Assembly: GCF_051622035.1 (NCBI RefSeq)
Contig: NC_135360.1
Location: 32,629,206 to 32,693,205, forward strand
Origin: Arctopsyche grandis
Lineage: Eukaryota > Arthropoda > Insecta > Trichoptera > Hydropsychidae
Length of the DNA stretch: 64,000 bases
Direction: 5' to 3'
Positions within the stretch are counted from its first letter, which is position 1; each line of letters starts with the position of its first letter. Below, one piece after another: positions 21,968-34,200 of this stretch. The notes beneath the pieces are model-generated. The model was not told the DNA's origin. It worked only from the letters and a program-made list of their open reading frames with translations, and searched no databases. The translations under genes and the position numbers were made by a program.

Positions 21968-24470
21968 TCAGTACGATATCTCGGTGAGCCATTGGCATAG
22001 ATAGTTGATATTTGCTGGTTTGTCGTTGCTTTCGTCGATAGCGCAACATTCCACGATCTCGACGTCTATAGACGACTGCGAGAAATCAAAGTCTTTTTCC
22101 TTTTTACCCAGGAATACATTGGTCGAACTATGAGATGGATCAACCGACTGCAGCTGACTTGATTTCGTCTTCCGCAAGAGGTTTCTAAAACACAAACACA
22201 TTAAAATGAACGAAGAATGAGAAAAGTTATATTACAGTAGGACCTCGATTATCCGGATCGTTAAAAACAAACACAAATTTTACGATTTGGATGTTTTGTA
22301 TGTGAAGAATTTGAAATTGCTTTCAAACGTTTACGTTTATGATGGCATAACATAAAACGGAGCATGAGTCATAAATGCATAGCTTAAAAATTCGAAAATG
22401 AGTCAGCTATCGACAAAATTCAACACTCAAAGGACGTTTGTCCTTGAAAATTTGATCGCGATTTAAATATTGATTTTTAATATTACCAATATGGAAAAGA
22501 AAACGTGTTATATCATCATTAAAATACAAATTAGTTATAATTAATGCTTTAAAAAGCGCCGTCTCAAAACGTTTTTTGTCAAATAAATATGGTGTTGAAA
22601 CGTCAACGATCTCGGATACAAAAAAAAACAAACTGAAAAAATTATGAAGTTAACTGATTCTTTAATGTCAGAAGATGGAAGTTCAGAGCGTAAGGCTAAA
22701 ACAAAATCAGGATATGAAGAAGTCGAATGGTGTATTTTGATGTGGTTCATTCAAAGAAGATCGTCTGGATGGCCAACATCTGGTCCATTATTGTATGAAA
22801 AGTATTCGCGATTTGACAGCTTCAAAAAGACCAGCTAACTATAAACAAAAAACCCTAATTGAATTTCTTAACCCTTTGAGTGCTGACGTCTTTTCCGTTG
22901 AAAGCCCGCCACGCAGAAAATTTTGCAAACATTTCCCACTAGAAATCCAATAAACCACAGAGGTCTATTAATGAATGTACTTTTCCAAAACTAGTTACAT
23001 CTTCTTCATTGTTGTTAAAATGTAATGCTCACAATCTAAATACCAGTTAGGGATTTCCATCGGGAAATTCTGCTGTGGTTATAAATTCAGAAATTCCGGT
23101 ACAAACCAGTCTTTATAAACGTTGTCAAATGAATGACATGGAGTACAAAACCCATGTTCAATGCATTTTTTTTCAATTCTATCTGGAAAGGCTCAGCGGG
23201 TAGCATTCTTATTTACTTTGTACATGATCAAAATACAATGCCTATCAGCGTTTTTCAGGCCCATGGATGCGTTGGTCAGCATTCAAAGGGTAAATATAAG
23301 TATAATTTAATATTGATCTTCATGGAAATGTAGAAAAATAAAAATTATTCCTACTGAATGTACACGTTTTTCCCTGTGAATTGTGAATTTTCCGATTATC
23401 TGGACTACCTTCATCCCCAATTAATCCGGATAATCGAGGTTCTACTGTATATGATTCATACGTACATTTCTTTTTCTAACAAAGTCTTAATTACATGACA
23501 TCCTTTAGCAAGCGCTTGGTCTTGCTTATTACACAATATCAAAAAGTGCGCGTGATTGCGCAATATCACAGAATCGGAAAGAATATTGTAGAGATATCTG
23601 CAAAGAGAAGTTGACATGAATTCGGGACATCTAAATATCTCACAAAATAAAACAATCAACGAAAAAAAAATTACTCAGCAACGTCTCTAATTTCCTTTTG
23701 AATCGTTACCGAATCCAATATGAAGACTATTCCTCTCGCGTCATTCTTATACTTATCGAATAATTGTGAGCGTACTCGTTCGTGGCCGGGGACGTCTACG
23801 ATTTTTAAAGGCGTCTAGAAATAAAAAATATTTGAGTGTATATTTGCATGCAAGTGCTTAAGAGAAAAAAATATATACATAATACCTTTCCTATGGCATA
23901 CTCTCCGATGTTTTCCTTAATCGAAGTGTGTGTGTGAACGAAATGGGAATGTAAAAGACGGGCAAATATTAACGTCTTGCCTGAATCACTGAGGCCTGTG
24001 AGTAAGACGCATCTTCGAGACTGCTGGCGGAAAAACCGTATCCAAATGAGTACTGGAAAAGAAAATTCAAACGGTTATATGTATATATAAAATATAAGAT
24101 TAGTGCTGAAGAAATCTGATAAAAATTTTAAGCAGGACATTTTCAAAAAAAAAAAAATTACTTTATAATCTGTATTGAAAAAACGGTCTTAGAAAATTTG
24201 TGCAAATTGGATGAAAGAAATTTTGAATTGGACCAGGACGTAAAACATTGAACGGTGCATCGAAACGATGGTGATTGTGGTATACGAGAGATTGGCAGTT
24301 GTGAAGAATATGGGTGAGAAGTGTGTGCATATGGAGTGTGTGATGGTGTGATAGGTTAGCATTTGGTTTGCCGGTTTGTTGAATGAAAACGGTGACTGAC
24401 TGCAGGTGGCCACCAGGAAGACGATCGTGGAGATGATCAGCTGCAGGGTTTTGTCGTTTTGGGACATCAT
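21968..24470 (-). CDS. SRPRB: Signal recognition particle receptor subunit beta
   Basis: Membrane-anchored GTPase that tethers the SRP receptor alpha subunit to the endoplasmic reticulum for co-translational targeting. Five exons: 24470-24401, 24052-23886, 23814-23675, 23597-23466 and 22184-21968. Together they give 726 nt, 241 residues. All phases join, and the first junction (CA|TA) restores one unbroken transmembrane helix at about residues 9-29 (LIISTIVFLVATCILIWI). GTPase motifs: P-loop GLSDSGKT (43-50), DVPGH (86-90) and NKQD (149-152). The C-terminal FLGKKEKDFDFSQ matches the family. The length is close to insect homologues. An ATGATG start leaves two possible first Met. The last intron is nearly filled by a pogo/Tigger-like element. 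The identification is firm. Confidence 0.92.
22235..23447 (+). mobile_element. pogo/Tigger-like Tc1/mariner element, degenerate
   Basis: TA target duplication (22233-22234 and 23448-23449). Inverted ends CAGTAGGACCTCGATTATCC and GGATAATCGAGGTTCTACTG. A plus-strand remnant at 22644-22838 encodes a CENP-B-type HTH piece (EEVEWCILMWFIQRRSSGWP, then SGPLLYEK) typical of Tigger transposases. The rest of the transposase is interrupted by a piggyBac-type MITE and by decay. It sits in the last intron of SRPRB, opposite to the gene. Confidence 0.8.
22872..23290. mobile_element. piggyBac-type MITE nested in the Tigger element
   Basis: TTAA at 22868-22871. Left end CCCTTTGAGTGCTGACG. The complement of the right end is CCCTTTGAATGCTGACC. 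The right TTAA has lost one T. It splits the Tigger remnant, so it arrived later. Confidence 0.65.
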
Positions 24471-24896
24471 CGTGCGATCGGCTCGAAGGAGAAAAGGAGC
24501 ACTCGTGCAAGTGCCAAATGGCCGTCAAACGTCACCAGCCACCACTTGGCCGGTCTGTAGGCGTACAGTAAGCCTAGCAGTTGCCAGCTAGCACTACTGT
24601 ACTCGTACTGACACAAACGCGCGGGCCTAACAACGCTTTTAACGGCCGTGTACCTGTGATTTATTTATGTATATTCTTCTGGTTCGGTGATTATTGGTCA
24701 CCAAGCGCTCGCCCAAAAGTTACTAAAATCTCTATAACGGAACATCTGTCAGACGAGAAGTCCATTATTTTTTTTTATTTTATTTAAGGATAACCAACAG
24801 TTTTAATTTCAAAACAGAACAAATAGTAAAATACATAACAAAAGACCAATTATATGTTTCCGCTGGTAGTAATAAACTAAAACATACAAGTAATCA

Positions 24897-25350
24897 ACCA
24901 GCAGCGTGGTCTAGTGGTGAATGTTGAATTATTTCGTACTTGATGTTGCGAGTTCGATTCCCGACTGTGTGAAGTCTCGCTGTTGGCCAGACCTTGGTTT
25001 GTCGAGGTCCATCGTTTCTTATCAGAATTTTCCAATTTTTCTGATTTTCATTGAAACGATTCCTGTAAAATTGGCGTTTCCTTCCCAATTTTCTATTGCG
25101 AACCTTTAATTATTGTTATATCTTAGGTTTCGTCATATTGCTCACCATAGATGTCTCTGTGGTTGTTTATCGAATAAAAAAAAAATTCGTATTGTTACAT
25201 AAAAGTTATTAATCGTTATTTATCGTATTAATACGATGTTTGTAATATCTGACCATAGATTTCAGATATTGTTTAGATTTACATGTATCTATGTAATAAT
25301 TATGACCAGGAAGGCGCATTTGGGGCTTACCTGTTAAGTCTTACTGGTAT
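24897..25350 (+). repeat. tRNA-derived SINE, near full length
   Basis: Head CAGCAGCGTGGTCTAGTGG with the B-box-like GAGTTCGATTCCC. Body TTCTTATCAGAATTTTCCAA and CATTGAAACGATTCC. Decayed 3' hairpin CCAGGAAGGCGCATTTGGGG..AAGTCTTACTGG. Confidence 0.75.
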
Positions 25351-25534
25351 ATTTGTATATATGTATGTAAAAATATGTATGTAAAAAATAAAATATGAAA
25401 TTACAAATAAACATAAGAAAAAACAGAGAAATTAAATTATAAGATTATTCAAAAAATGATTTAACTATTGCTCACCTTGCTTGCTCATGCGTATTATCAA
25501 AAATATCAAGTATCTAATCGAATAAAGGTTTTAT

Positions 25535-25795
25535 TTGTGTCGGAGGTGCCGCTGGCGCCGGAGGCGTCGGGGGCGCAAAGGGCGAAGGCCCTGGGGTGCC
25601 GGAGGCATCGGCGGCGATGGGAGTGAAGGCCCCGGGGTGCCAGAGGCATCGGGGACACTAGGGGCGTCGGCGGCGCTGGGGGCGAAGGCCCCGGGGCGTT
25701 GGAGGTGCCAGGGGCGCCAAGGGCGAAGGCCCCGGGGTGCCGGAAGCATCGGGGGCGTTGGGGGCGAAGGCGTCGGGGCATCGGCGATGCACAAA
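25535..25795. repeat. GC-rich minisatellite
   Basis: Imperfect tandem units built on GGGCGAAGGCCCCGGGGTGC followed by CGGAGGCATCGG. GC content is extreme against flanks that are mostly A and T. Several frames stay open on both strands (Pro/Ala-rich one way, Gly/Arg-rich the other) because codons repeat, so coding is not implied. Confidence 0.8.
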
Positions 25796-26387
25796 ACGTA
25801 TTCGTAATTCGTAATCACTTCGTAATTTGTAATTTGTGCATCAATTTTTTTCCAAAACCAGTCGATTCAATATGTTTAACTTTATTTTTATTCGAGTTTC
25901 AATTCGTTTTCGAAACCACCCATTGAAATCAACGGGCCCAACACTAGTACAAGATATAAGCAGTGGCATATATTGAGAGTGAGCTACATATGCACCCTAA
26001 CAAACTATAGACCTCACAGAGTAATTAATTTATTAATTATGTATTATTTAAAACTAATGAATGTGGTGTTTCTCTTACAGTAAGACCTACTATAAAGTAG
26101 CCCTTGCAGATTGAAAGTTATCAAAACCATTCAACCGAAGGAGTAACCAAAAATTGTGAATCTTATTTTTGAAAATTTTATTTTCAACGTGAAAATTAAA
26201 TTTAAATTTTATAAATAAATACTAAAACTTTATAATGCGCGCTTGAAAGTATTGGTTGAGGCCAAACACGTCCCAGTGACGTTTGTGGTCTTTCGAGTGA
26301 CGTTAAATGTCAAAATTATCTTCGTTATTAATCGGTATAAAAGTTCAAAGTCGTCTTCAACAATTGCATAGTTGTCAATTTTTGAAA

Positions 26388-27355
26388 ATGAGCGTCGACA
26401 TCAGTAGTGAGTACTGTTGCATATAAAGAATACAAACATTATATCTCTTATTCATATTGATTTTAACCATTCGAATAGGTTTGCGAATTCGTTACAAAGA
26501 TAGGAGTGAAACTTTTTTGGAAGAGCACCTCGTAGCAAAAGAACCATTTGCACAATTCCATTCTTGGTTCGAACAAGCTAAAAGCAATGCAAAAATACTA
26601 GAACCAAATGCAATGTGCTTATCTACAGCTACAAAGTAAGTTGTATAACATATGTGCTACATTTGAATTTTTGTACATATGATCATTTTTTAGGGACGGA
26701 AAACCTTCCGGTCGTTTTGTTCTCTGCAAGGGATACGGAAAAGACGGCTTCAAATTTTTCACTAATTTGGAAAGCCGCAAAGCTGGCGAACTTGTAAGTT
26801 TGTTTATTGATTACATTTGCATTTCCTCGTTACTAACTCTGTTGTTTGTTTTAGAAAGAGAACCCCAACGCCGCGCTGACTTTCTACTGGGAAGCGATGA
26901 ATAGAAGTATTCGAATCGAAGGCGTTGTCGGAACGTTATCTAACGAAGAATCCGAAACGTACTTTCACGCTCGTCCGGTTCCTAGCCAGATAGGAGCATC
27001 GGCCAGTCATCAAAGCCAGCCGATACAATCGAGAGACGTTCTTTGCGATAGAGAGAAAATCTTAGAGGAAAAATATACAGAAAAAGGAATAACAGTGCCG
27101 AAACCAGATTTTTGGTTATTATTTTATTATTATTAATTTGAAATGCTATCTCAATTTTAAATTTATAAATTTGAATATTTTTGTAATAGGGGTGGTTACA
27201 TATTGAAACCTCACACTGTTGAATTCTGGCAAGGCCAAAGAGATAGACTTCACGATAGAATAAGATTCCGTCTACCGGCAGAAGGCGAAGTTGCTGATGG
27301 TGTCCTGCTTCATCAGGGAGAAAACGGCTGGGTTTATGAACGTCTATCACCATAG
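26388..27355 (+). CDS. PNPO: Pyridoxine-5'-phosphate oxidase
   Basis: FMN enzyme that oxidises pyridoxine or pyridoxamine phosphate to pyridoxal 5'-phosphate, the last step of vitamin B6 salvage; cytosolic. Five exons: 26388-26406, 26479-26635, 26694-26793, 26855-27114 and 27190-27355. Total 702 nt, 233 residues, all phases consistent. Family features: [20 protein letters not shown] (FMN-binding strand), [48 protein letters not shown], and the C-terminal [17 protein letters not shown] dimerisation block ending WVYERLSP. The length is a little short of vertebrate enzymes (about 260), as expected without an N-terminal extension. A polyadenylation-like AATAAA lies at about 27454. It is convergent with the methyltransferase gene. 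Confidence 0.93.
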
Positions 27356-27865
27356 ATTATTGAAGAATGTGTTCAAAATAAATTACATATATATATCGTT
27401 CCTAAAAATATTGTTATATTACATATGTTTATTGTTCATAAAGTCTTCCAATAGAATAAACTATGATAAAGTTTTAATATAATTAGAATTATTCACAATT
27501 TTTTATACTATTATTGCCAAAGTTAACTCTTTTCATTCGCAAGGCTCAAGTTCATTGTTAGCATTACCTTTTCTGTTCCAAAACAGAGTGCATTTGAACC
27601 TCGAAATTCTTCTCATTTCAACAAATTGTAAAACCAGTGTTGGCATTTAGTTGAAATTTATTGTACTTGACCGAAAAAAGACATTTAATTTGAATGTATT
27701 CCGAGTTGGTTATTCAATTCCACTTGAAAAGATTCTGAGCGGAAAGAGTAAAATATGTTATTAATTTGTTTCTTAAATAAAAATAAATAATTATGTATAT
27801 CATTATAAGTATAAATTAAATGATTTGTGCATATGATTTAAATTATTTTATTCAAAAAATATAAA
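27356..27865. other. Convergent 3' spacer
   Basis: Spacer between the 3' ends of PNPO (plus) and the histidine methyltransferase (minus). AATAAA signals serve both sides: about 27454 on plus, and about 27846-27852 (as TTTATT) for minus. No gene is visible. Confidence 0.5.
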
Positions 27866-28995
27866 CTATTTGAAAGTGAGTTTTAAAATTTCTCTCGGTA
27901 TTCCTCCTTCGCTTTTCCAACATATTTCACAATTCATTAATCCATCATCGTTAACATATTTTTCAAAATCTCTAATATTACCACCGACTCCAAAATAATA
28001 TGACTTGGCAGCGACGAGTGCAAATCCTGTTTTTTTCAATTGGTTTTTGATTATACCGTATACTTTTTTATAATTCTTCACATTATATATTGTTTCTGAT
28101 GTTAAAATATAGTCGTATTGATATTTTTCTGAATCTTCGCACATGAGAGTTTGCAGCGATTCCCAATCGCCAGAAAAAAACCGACACTTGGTTTTAATTG
28201 AAGTTCGATCGTCTTCTGATAAATTGAGAAGAACGTTGGGTATAGTCGAACCAATAATAACTTCTTCATTCTGAAAACAATCAATATTGTTACAATGTAT
28301 TCAATATACAAACCGTAAAGTCATAAAACTTTTTTACAGATCAAACTTACATAGTCTTGAAAGTGTACTTTAGCTCCAAAAAGCATAGCAGCAATTCCTA
28401 AAACTCCCGTACCGCAACCTAAATCCAAAACGGTGGCATCTTTCCACATTGCAACATCATTTTCACACATATAATCAGACATGTCAATAGTGCATTCCCA
28501 TACTTTCAAACCACCTAAAAGTTCAAACGATAATTGAAAAGTTGTTGATTAAATATTGGGTTGCGAAATGTAACTAACATACCTTCATATTTTCCCTCGA
28601 CTAGATCTGAATGTAAATCGTCGGCTAGGGAAATATTGTTATCTAGATTTTGTATTCTACCGTCTTCTTTTAAATACGTGACTGCGTCCTGTGGTAGAAC
28701 ATGTCCGATTTGTAAATCGCCCCATGAAAATACATTAGCTTTTATTACTAAGTCGTCAATATTGTCTATAATTTTATCGTTGGGGAATATTTCCTGTGCT
28801 TTTAAGATGTCATTATGTGGTAATTCCGACGATTCAGTAGCTGAAAAGTACAATAGATAAATATTGAAATGAAATAAATCTATATAAATAAAAATATTCA
28901 AAAAATGTACTGGGAATTATTTCTTCGGGACGATCATCTTCTGCTTCGCACGGTGTTTCACTTTCAGGTAAGTTAAATTTGAAGGAAAACATCAT
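27866..28995 (-). CDS. METTL18: Protein-histidine N-methyltransferase, METTL18 type
   Basis: SAM-dependent methyltransferase of the METTL18/HPM1 family, which modifies a histidine of ribosomal protein L3 in yeast and human. Four exons: 28995-28911, 28840-28583, 28514-28351 and 28270-27866. Total 912 nt, 303 residues. Hallmarks: SWGDLQIGHVLP in the N-terminal part, then EGGLKVWECTIDM (about 114-126), SAM motif I LDLGCGTGVLGI (144-155), the HFQDY acidic strand end, and ILTSETIYN. The C-terminus GGIPREILKLTFK fits the family. The N-terminus is short and acidic. Two Met codons (ATGATG) are possible starts. Residues 1-70 are the least conserved part. Confidence 0.9.
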
Positions 28996-29576
28996 ACGAA
29001 ATAATATATATGTATATTATTAAAGATTCTTAATGAAAACAGTTAAGAAATAAACACCGCAATCCAGCACGTGTTTTTGACAGTTGTACAATCGAATTGA
29101 ATTTTTGGCCGTAGCACAATATTTAGCAAATAGTAATTGTCACAAAGCCAATTTACTATTCAATTTGTTTAATTTATGGTTTTAATAAAATAGCGTGTGC
29201 ACGTGCTGGTGCACAAGTTTCCAATATTTTACAAGTTGCAAGTCATTTTTATTAAAAAGATATATTAATAAATTCTCCGGAATGATTATAGCAACCAGAT
29301 TGAAAATTAGCAGCTCAGTATTTTTAGCTATAATAATCTCACTGCGTATTCATATGCAGTTTTTTTTTCTTATATAACTAGACATATAAATATTTTATAA
29401 TACAAATTATACACGTGTCGTGGAATTGCTCTGTAGATTCAAAAAATTATTTTATACTTCATTGAAAATGGTATGTGACTATTCGGGATTACAGAAAATT
29501 TGATTTATGAAAGTCCAGCTTCTGTTTTTAATTAAGTAACGCCGAAATTTATTAAATTTGTAAACTAAAAAAACTG
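28996..29576. other. 5' flank of the METTL18 homologue
   Basis: AT-rich spacer with no coding region or recognised repeat. Promoter elements could not be defined. Confidence 0.35.
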
Positions 29577-29925
29577 TTGAATTACTGTAAATTTAAAAAA
29601 ATCGTTGCCACGGTGCAGTATGCTCGGCATAACGAGAAAAGACAGGAAGCAGAATACGTGGGTGATATAGTAAGGAGTTTGAAATGGCAATGGGCGGGCC
29701 ACGTGGCTAGAAGAATGGACGAAAGGTGGACAAAATCAATGCTAGAATGGTACTTGAGAGAATGTAAAAGGGCAATAGAAAGATCATAGGGAAGATGGGT
29801 AAACGGAATTAGGAAAATATGTGGGGTGGGATGGATGAGAGTTGCGCAAAACAGAGACTTCATCTTCAGAGGTCTTCATCCAGCAGTGAATGGTGAGTGG
29901 CTGTAGATGATGATGATTATACATT
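29577..29925 (+). mobile_element. RTE-type LINE 3' end
   Basis: It reads in frame as the usual RTE tail: WQWAGHVARRMDERWTK, MLEWYLRECKRA, a stop, then GRWVNGIRK and WMRVAQNRD. It ends in a TGATGATGAT tail at 29907-29917. It is 5'-truncated and mutated. The conserved WAGHVAR block makes the class assignment strong. Confidence 0.8.
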
Positions 29926-31237
29926 CGAGAAACCGCATCAAAGTTTGGAAAATACTGTACATCCCTTGTTTTTTTTATTTTTTGTGGAGAAATCGTGTTG
30001 CATTTGTTCGTTTTCAGGCATGCTGAATTTTCAAAGCGAGAGCGCTTTAAGTAAGGTGATCATTTTTCCAAATTCAAAACCAGGACATTTTTTCCGAAAA
30101 CATATTTCTAAACACTTGAATTATTTAAAACAAGGATAAAAGAATCTTAATTTATGAAAAAATGAATTAATTTTCTTGAATGATCTTATAAAATTCTACA
30201 CAAGATTGGTTAAAATTATACTATGTGATAAGCAAATAGTTTCAACATTCAATTTTGTTTTATTACCGGACTATATATTATCCATAAAAGTAAAAAAAAT
30301 CATCGGCTGGTGCATTTGTTCCTGATAAACGGAAACAACATTTGACTAATTTGTCAATATTTTTGTAGGATACATCATTTTCAGTGATTATTCTGCAAAA
30401 AGCGATTTGAAATCTCGATCACGGAACATCCGGCACCCAAAAACTCAATAATACGCGAAATATTGTACTAACAAAAACTCGAATGTCAGATATTCCGAAT
30501 TCACGATTTTCGTGGCAACGATTGTCACGCACGCGATCGCAATGTGCGAAATAATCCGTTTACCGTATATTTATTCATCAATTAGATAAATCTATTTCAT
30601 AAAAAAAAAAAGTGTTCTGGTTTTATCTCACAACTTAACAGGACAGCTGTATACGCCTACTTTAAAGCGCTCGCTCAAAAGTCTATCACACTAACAAAAA
30701 CTCGAGTGCCAAATATTCACAATTTTTGGGCGATCGCAATGTGACTAATAATCCAATTAGCACAGACGGGCCACCACTGACACTCACCTTAAATACATAT
30801 AAAATATTTGGAACGCAGTCAAAAAATTCAACGACTTAAGTTCGCGCTCTTTGTTAAAGAATTTGCGCAACAGAATAAATTGCGCAAAAGCAAAGAGAGG
30901 GGGTGTAGGAAAATGACGAATAATGGTTGGCAATGGGCGCGTCGCCGACGGCCTTTCGACCGTCACTGTCTGGTGCCGTTGCTCGCACGCGGTTAAACTA
31001 CCGGGTGGAGTGGAGAGTAGAGTGGAGTGGAGTGGAGAAGACTAGACCGTAGGGTGTAGAGGGTTCGTGTGACTATCGCGAGTCTTTGCTATTCGCCGAT
31101 CGGGCGGCCAACTCGATAAACGTCTCAACGGTCAAACGGTTCGTCGTACGTCAGCTCCACAGCTCCACAGCTCCACTCTTCGACTAGGAGGAACATTCAG
31201 CTTTACTAAACAACTAAGGGAAGAAGACATCGACGTG
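29926..31237. other. Upstream region of PSME3
   Basis: 30470-30575 and 30688-30755 share diverged pieces (ACTAACAAAAACTCGA and GCGATCGCAATGTG), a small repeat pair. 31010-31045 is a GAGTG-rich minisatellite. From 31000 on the sequence turns CpG-rich and likely holds the PSME3 promoter and 5' UTR. Confidence 0.4.
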
Positions 31238-34200
31238 ATGGCAGACACCGCCAAGAAGGTCAAGAAGGCTACATCAATACCCGTCGATCGACATCTGATC
31301 ATAGTAAAGACCCACACGCCCGCCCCCGCCCCCACCCCCACCCGCCCACGCCGCATCCCACACGCCCTCCCCCGTCCACCGCCCGCTCCCGTCTGATTGC
31401 TGATTAATTTTTACCCCCACCCCCACCCCTCTTCGCTCATTCATTCTGCCACCACACACGCTTTGCACAACACTTGTGCAATTTGCAATGTGCCCCCCCA
31501 CACGTTGCTTGTCCAATTACTCATCCATTTACTTATAGCATAGCTATTTACTCATGGAAACCATTACTCGATTCATATCTTTAAATTAACATGTTCACTA
31601 ATTAAATAGTATACTATGCATGCTTCGAATATACATAGTATCACTTGGGTGTGCTCGGCAACTATCTCAAAACATTATCCGTCCCTTTACTTGATACGGA
31701 ACTAGTTGATAAGTCCACTACAAGTTGGCCGACAAATCTGTACTACTGGTTAATCTATAAAACATGAAATACTTGAATACTGATTCTGCATTAGAAACTA
31801 GAATTGGAATTGATTTAGTGATTAGAATGAAAGAAAAAGCTTGATGAAGCTCATTGGATGATTTCAGCCGTTTAAAGTATATAAAACAATTTTTTTTTAT
31901 ATGTTACAGTTGAAATGTATTTTACTAGTGTTTTTACCAGGCTTCGCTCGGTATTTTTAATATAAACCGCTTACACATGGCCCATCTAATAGTAAACATT
32001 TTATTAAATTTGTTTGAATAGTTTTATTTTATTTGAATATTCATTTGTTTTCTTATTGAATTGAACGTCACGGAATCTACAACCCAAACAAACATACAAA
32101 ATCTCTTTCGAAATTATATGTTAGATGTTTTGACTAGTTGAAATATAATCCAACTACCATTCATATTTTTAGTATTTTGACTAGTTGGAATATATTCCGT
32201 CTAAACTACGTAAGTTGATTCATATGGCGAATTACATTCTAACTGAAAATACACTTCAACTATAAGTTGGTGCCAGGTTAGATGGAGAGATTAGGTCACT
32301 CGATTAGTAAATAGAGTCACATTTTTGTTTTGAACACTTTTTTAGAGTTATATCATAATGCAGTACTCATTGCTTTTATTCGTAATGCCTAGTAAATATT
32401 ATCGCATTATTAAATTATAAAGCATTCGTAAAAACACTGGAGCTGTAAAAACTCAACTTTTATATTACAACTGGTGCACATTGTTCAAAGTGTATTTGCG
32501 CTAGTACATAGAGATATAATTCACTACTTGAATTGTATTCGAATATGAATGACCTGAAACGCCAGTTGGAATATATCACAACTGAAAATACACTTCAACT
32601 GTAACATATATACTACTCGTATGTAACACTAAAAAATATTGGCTTTTTATCTCAAATTCATGTTTTGATCAGTTTTCAATAGACTTGGTCTAGTCCTTAA
32701 AGCAATTTCATTTAATAATACACCATTTCAAAGTGAGAGGGCTTGCAAAAAATGATTTTCTTAAGAAATGAATTATAATACTCCAAGCCTATGTGCTAAG
32801 TTTAGTAATCAGGGCATGAATGAAAAAATGGCCATAAAAAAAGTTAAGATTATTGTTAAGTTGGTAGGAAACTCTTTACAAGGTTTTTTTTTGGCTGTTG
32901 GCAATCTGCACTGTTGGAACTTGTATTGTGACCATTTTGCCCTAATCATCATCCAACATATAGTTATCGATATTTTTGATCCAATTTGATTGTTACACTT
33001 TGAATTTTGTTTTGTAGTGTAACTACATATGTAGCTTAAAAATTATTTTCATTTAAAAGTTTTCTACCGTTGAAAATTACCGGCAATTTACTGGTATTCG
33101 ACCAAATTACCGGTAAATGGAAATGGCGGTAAGTTTAAACCAAGCCAGAGAGGAAAATGATGGACAACATTCAACAACAAGTTGAACGTATTCACCCGAG
33201 TGGTTCTATTTAGCTATTACATATCATTTGTCTGATTGTTTCCATCCCACCTATCATTATCATCACTTGCGACCGTTCACCATTTCCATGCTTATCTCGA
33301 CGTTTTGCTTTCTCTGTATAATCATTTCGCTTGCGTCCTTTTGGATATAACTTTTAGGTACCACCCCGGCTTCCTTTCGTCTTTTGTACAATCTTATAGC
33401 CTAGAAATCCTTGAATGTTTACTTAGTTTTAATTTCTATAAACACTTGAAAGTCTCGAGAGCATTTAAACATTGTTGAATCCATTCACATCGAGAATACA
33501 GTCAGTTAAAAGTAGGTATTTCATATATGATGTATGCAGATATATATTTACGGTTTCTCAGATATCTTTATATGAAATTATATGGTTATTATCCTGGGCT
33601 ATATCCTAGTGCATTCCTATTAGGGGCGTTAGGCTTCAACTCATTAAAGTCTTGTCGTGCTGTTCCTGGAAAAGTACTTTTTAAGTTATTAAATGAGTAC
33701 ACAATCCTTGGGTTCTTAATGAATTTAAGTTTTATCCACTTAGTAAGTTCAGGAACCTGAGGAATCGTGATTTATTTTCTCCTCCTGTGGCTCGCACAAA
33801 TATGTTGGCAACGTCTCCGATATCTAGAGCGATATATCTGCTCAACCGGATTGCTGGTGAAATTGACCTGTTTAATGTAAGCTGCGCTGAGCTGGTTGAT
33901 TAGTAAATATCGTTGAGCACAGATGTTTTATAAACCTTTATTTGTGTATCTGGCCACAGTGACGCGCTAGAGTGCTCTGTAATGTCACTGTAGCTAATGT
34001 GTTAAAAATAAAATATCAACATATGTATTCTTCATGATGTTGTAATGGTTTTCATGAGCCAAAGTTTTCTATTCGGTGAATGTTTTCCATATTGGAAGAC
34101 ACGTAACGAACGCTCATGTACATGAGCGTATTATCTCATATTCTCCGTCGGAAATTCAACGTCATGGACATTTGTAATTCTTATTGTTAGTCGCATCTCA

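Larger units (their letters stand above)
24472..26387. other. Spacer between SRPRB and PNPO
   Basis: 24472-24620 is GC-richer and is the likely SRPRB promoter and 5' UTR. 24897-25350 is a SINE and 25535-25795 a GC-rich minisatellite. 26240-26387 is the likely PNPO 5' region. No further coding region is supported. Confidence 0.45.

Noticed and set aside
24897-24975. Second tRNA-like sequence
   Set aside because: Same reason: part of a SINE copy.
25506-25818. Pro/Ala-rich or Gly/Arg-rich open frames on both strands
   Set aside because: They arise from a GC-rich minisatellite; several frames are open at once and none has a gene context.
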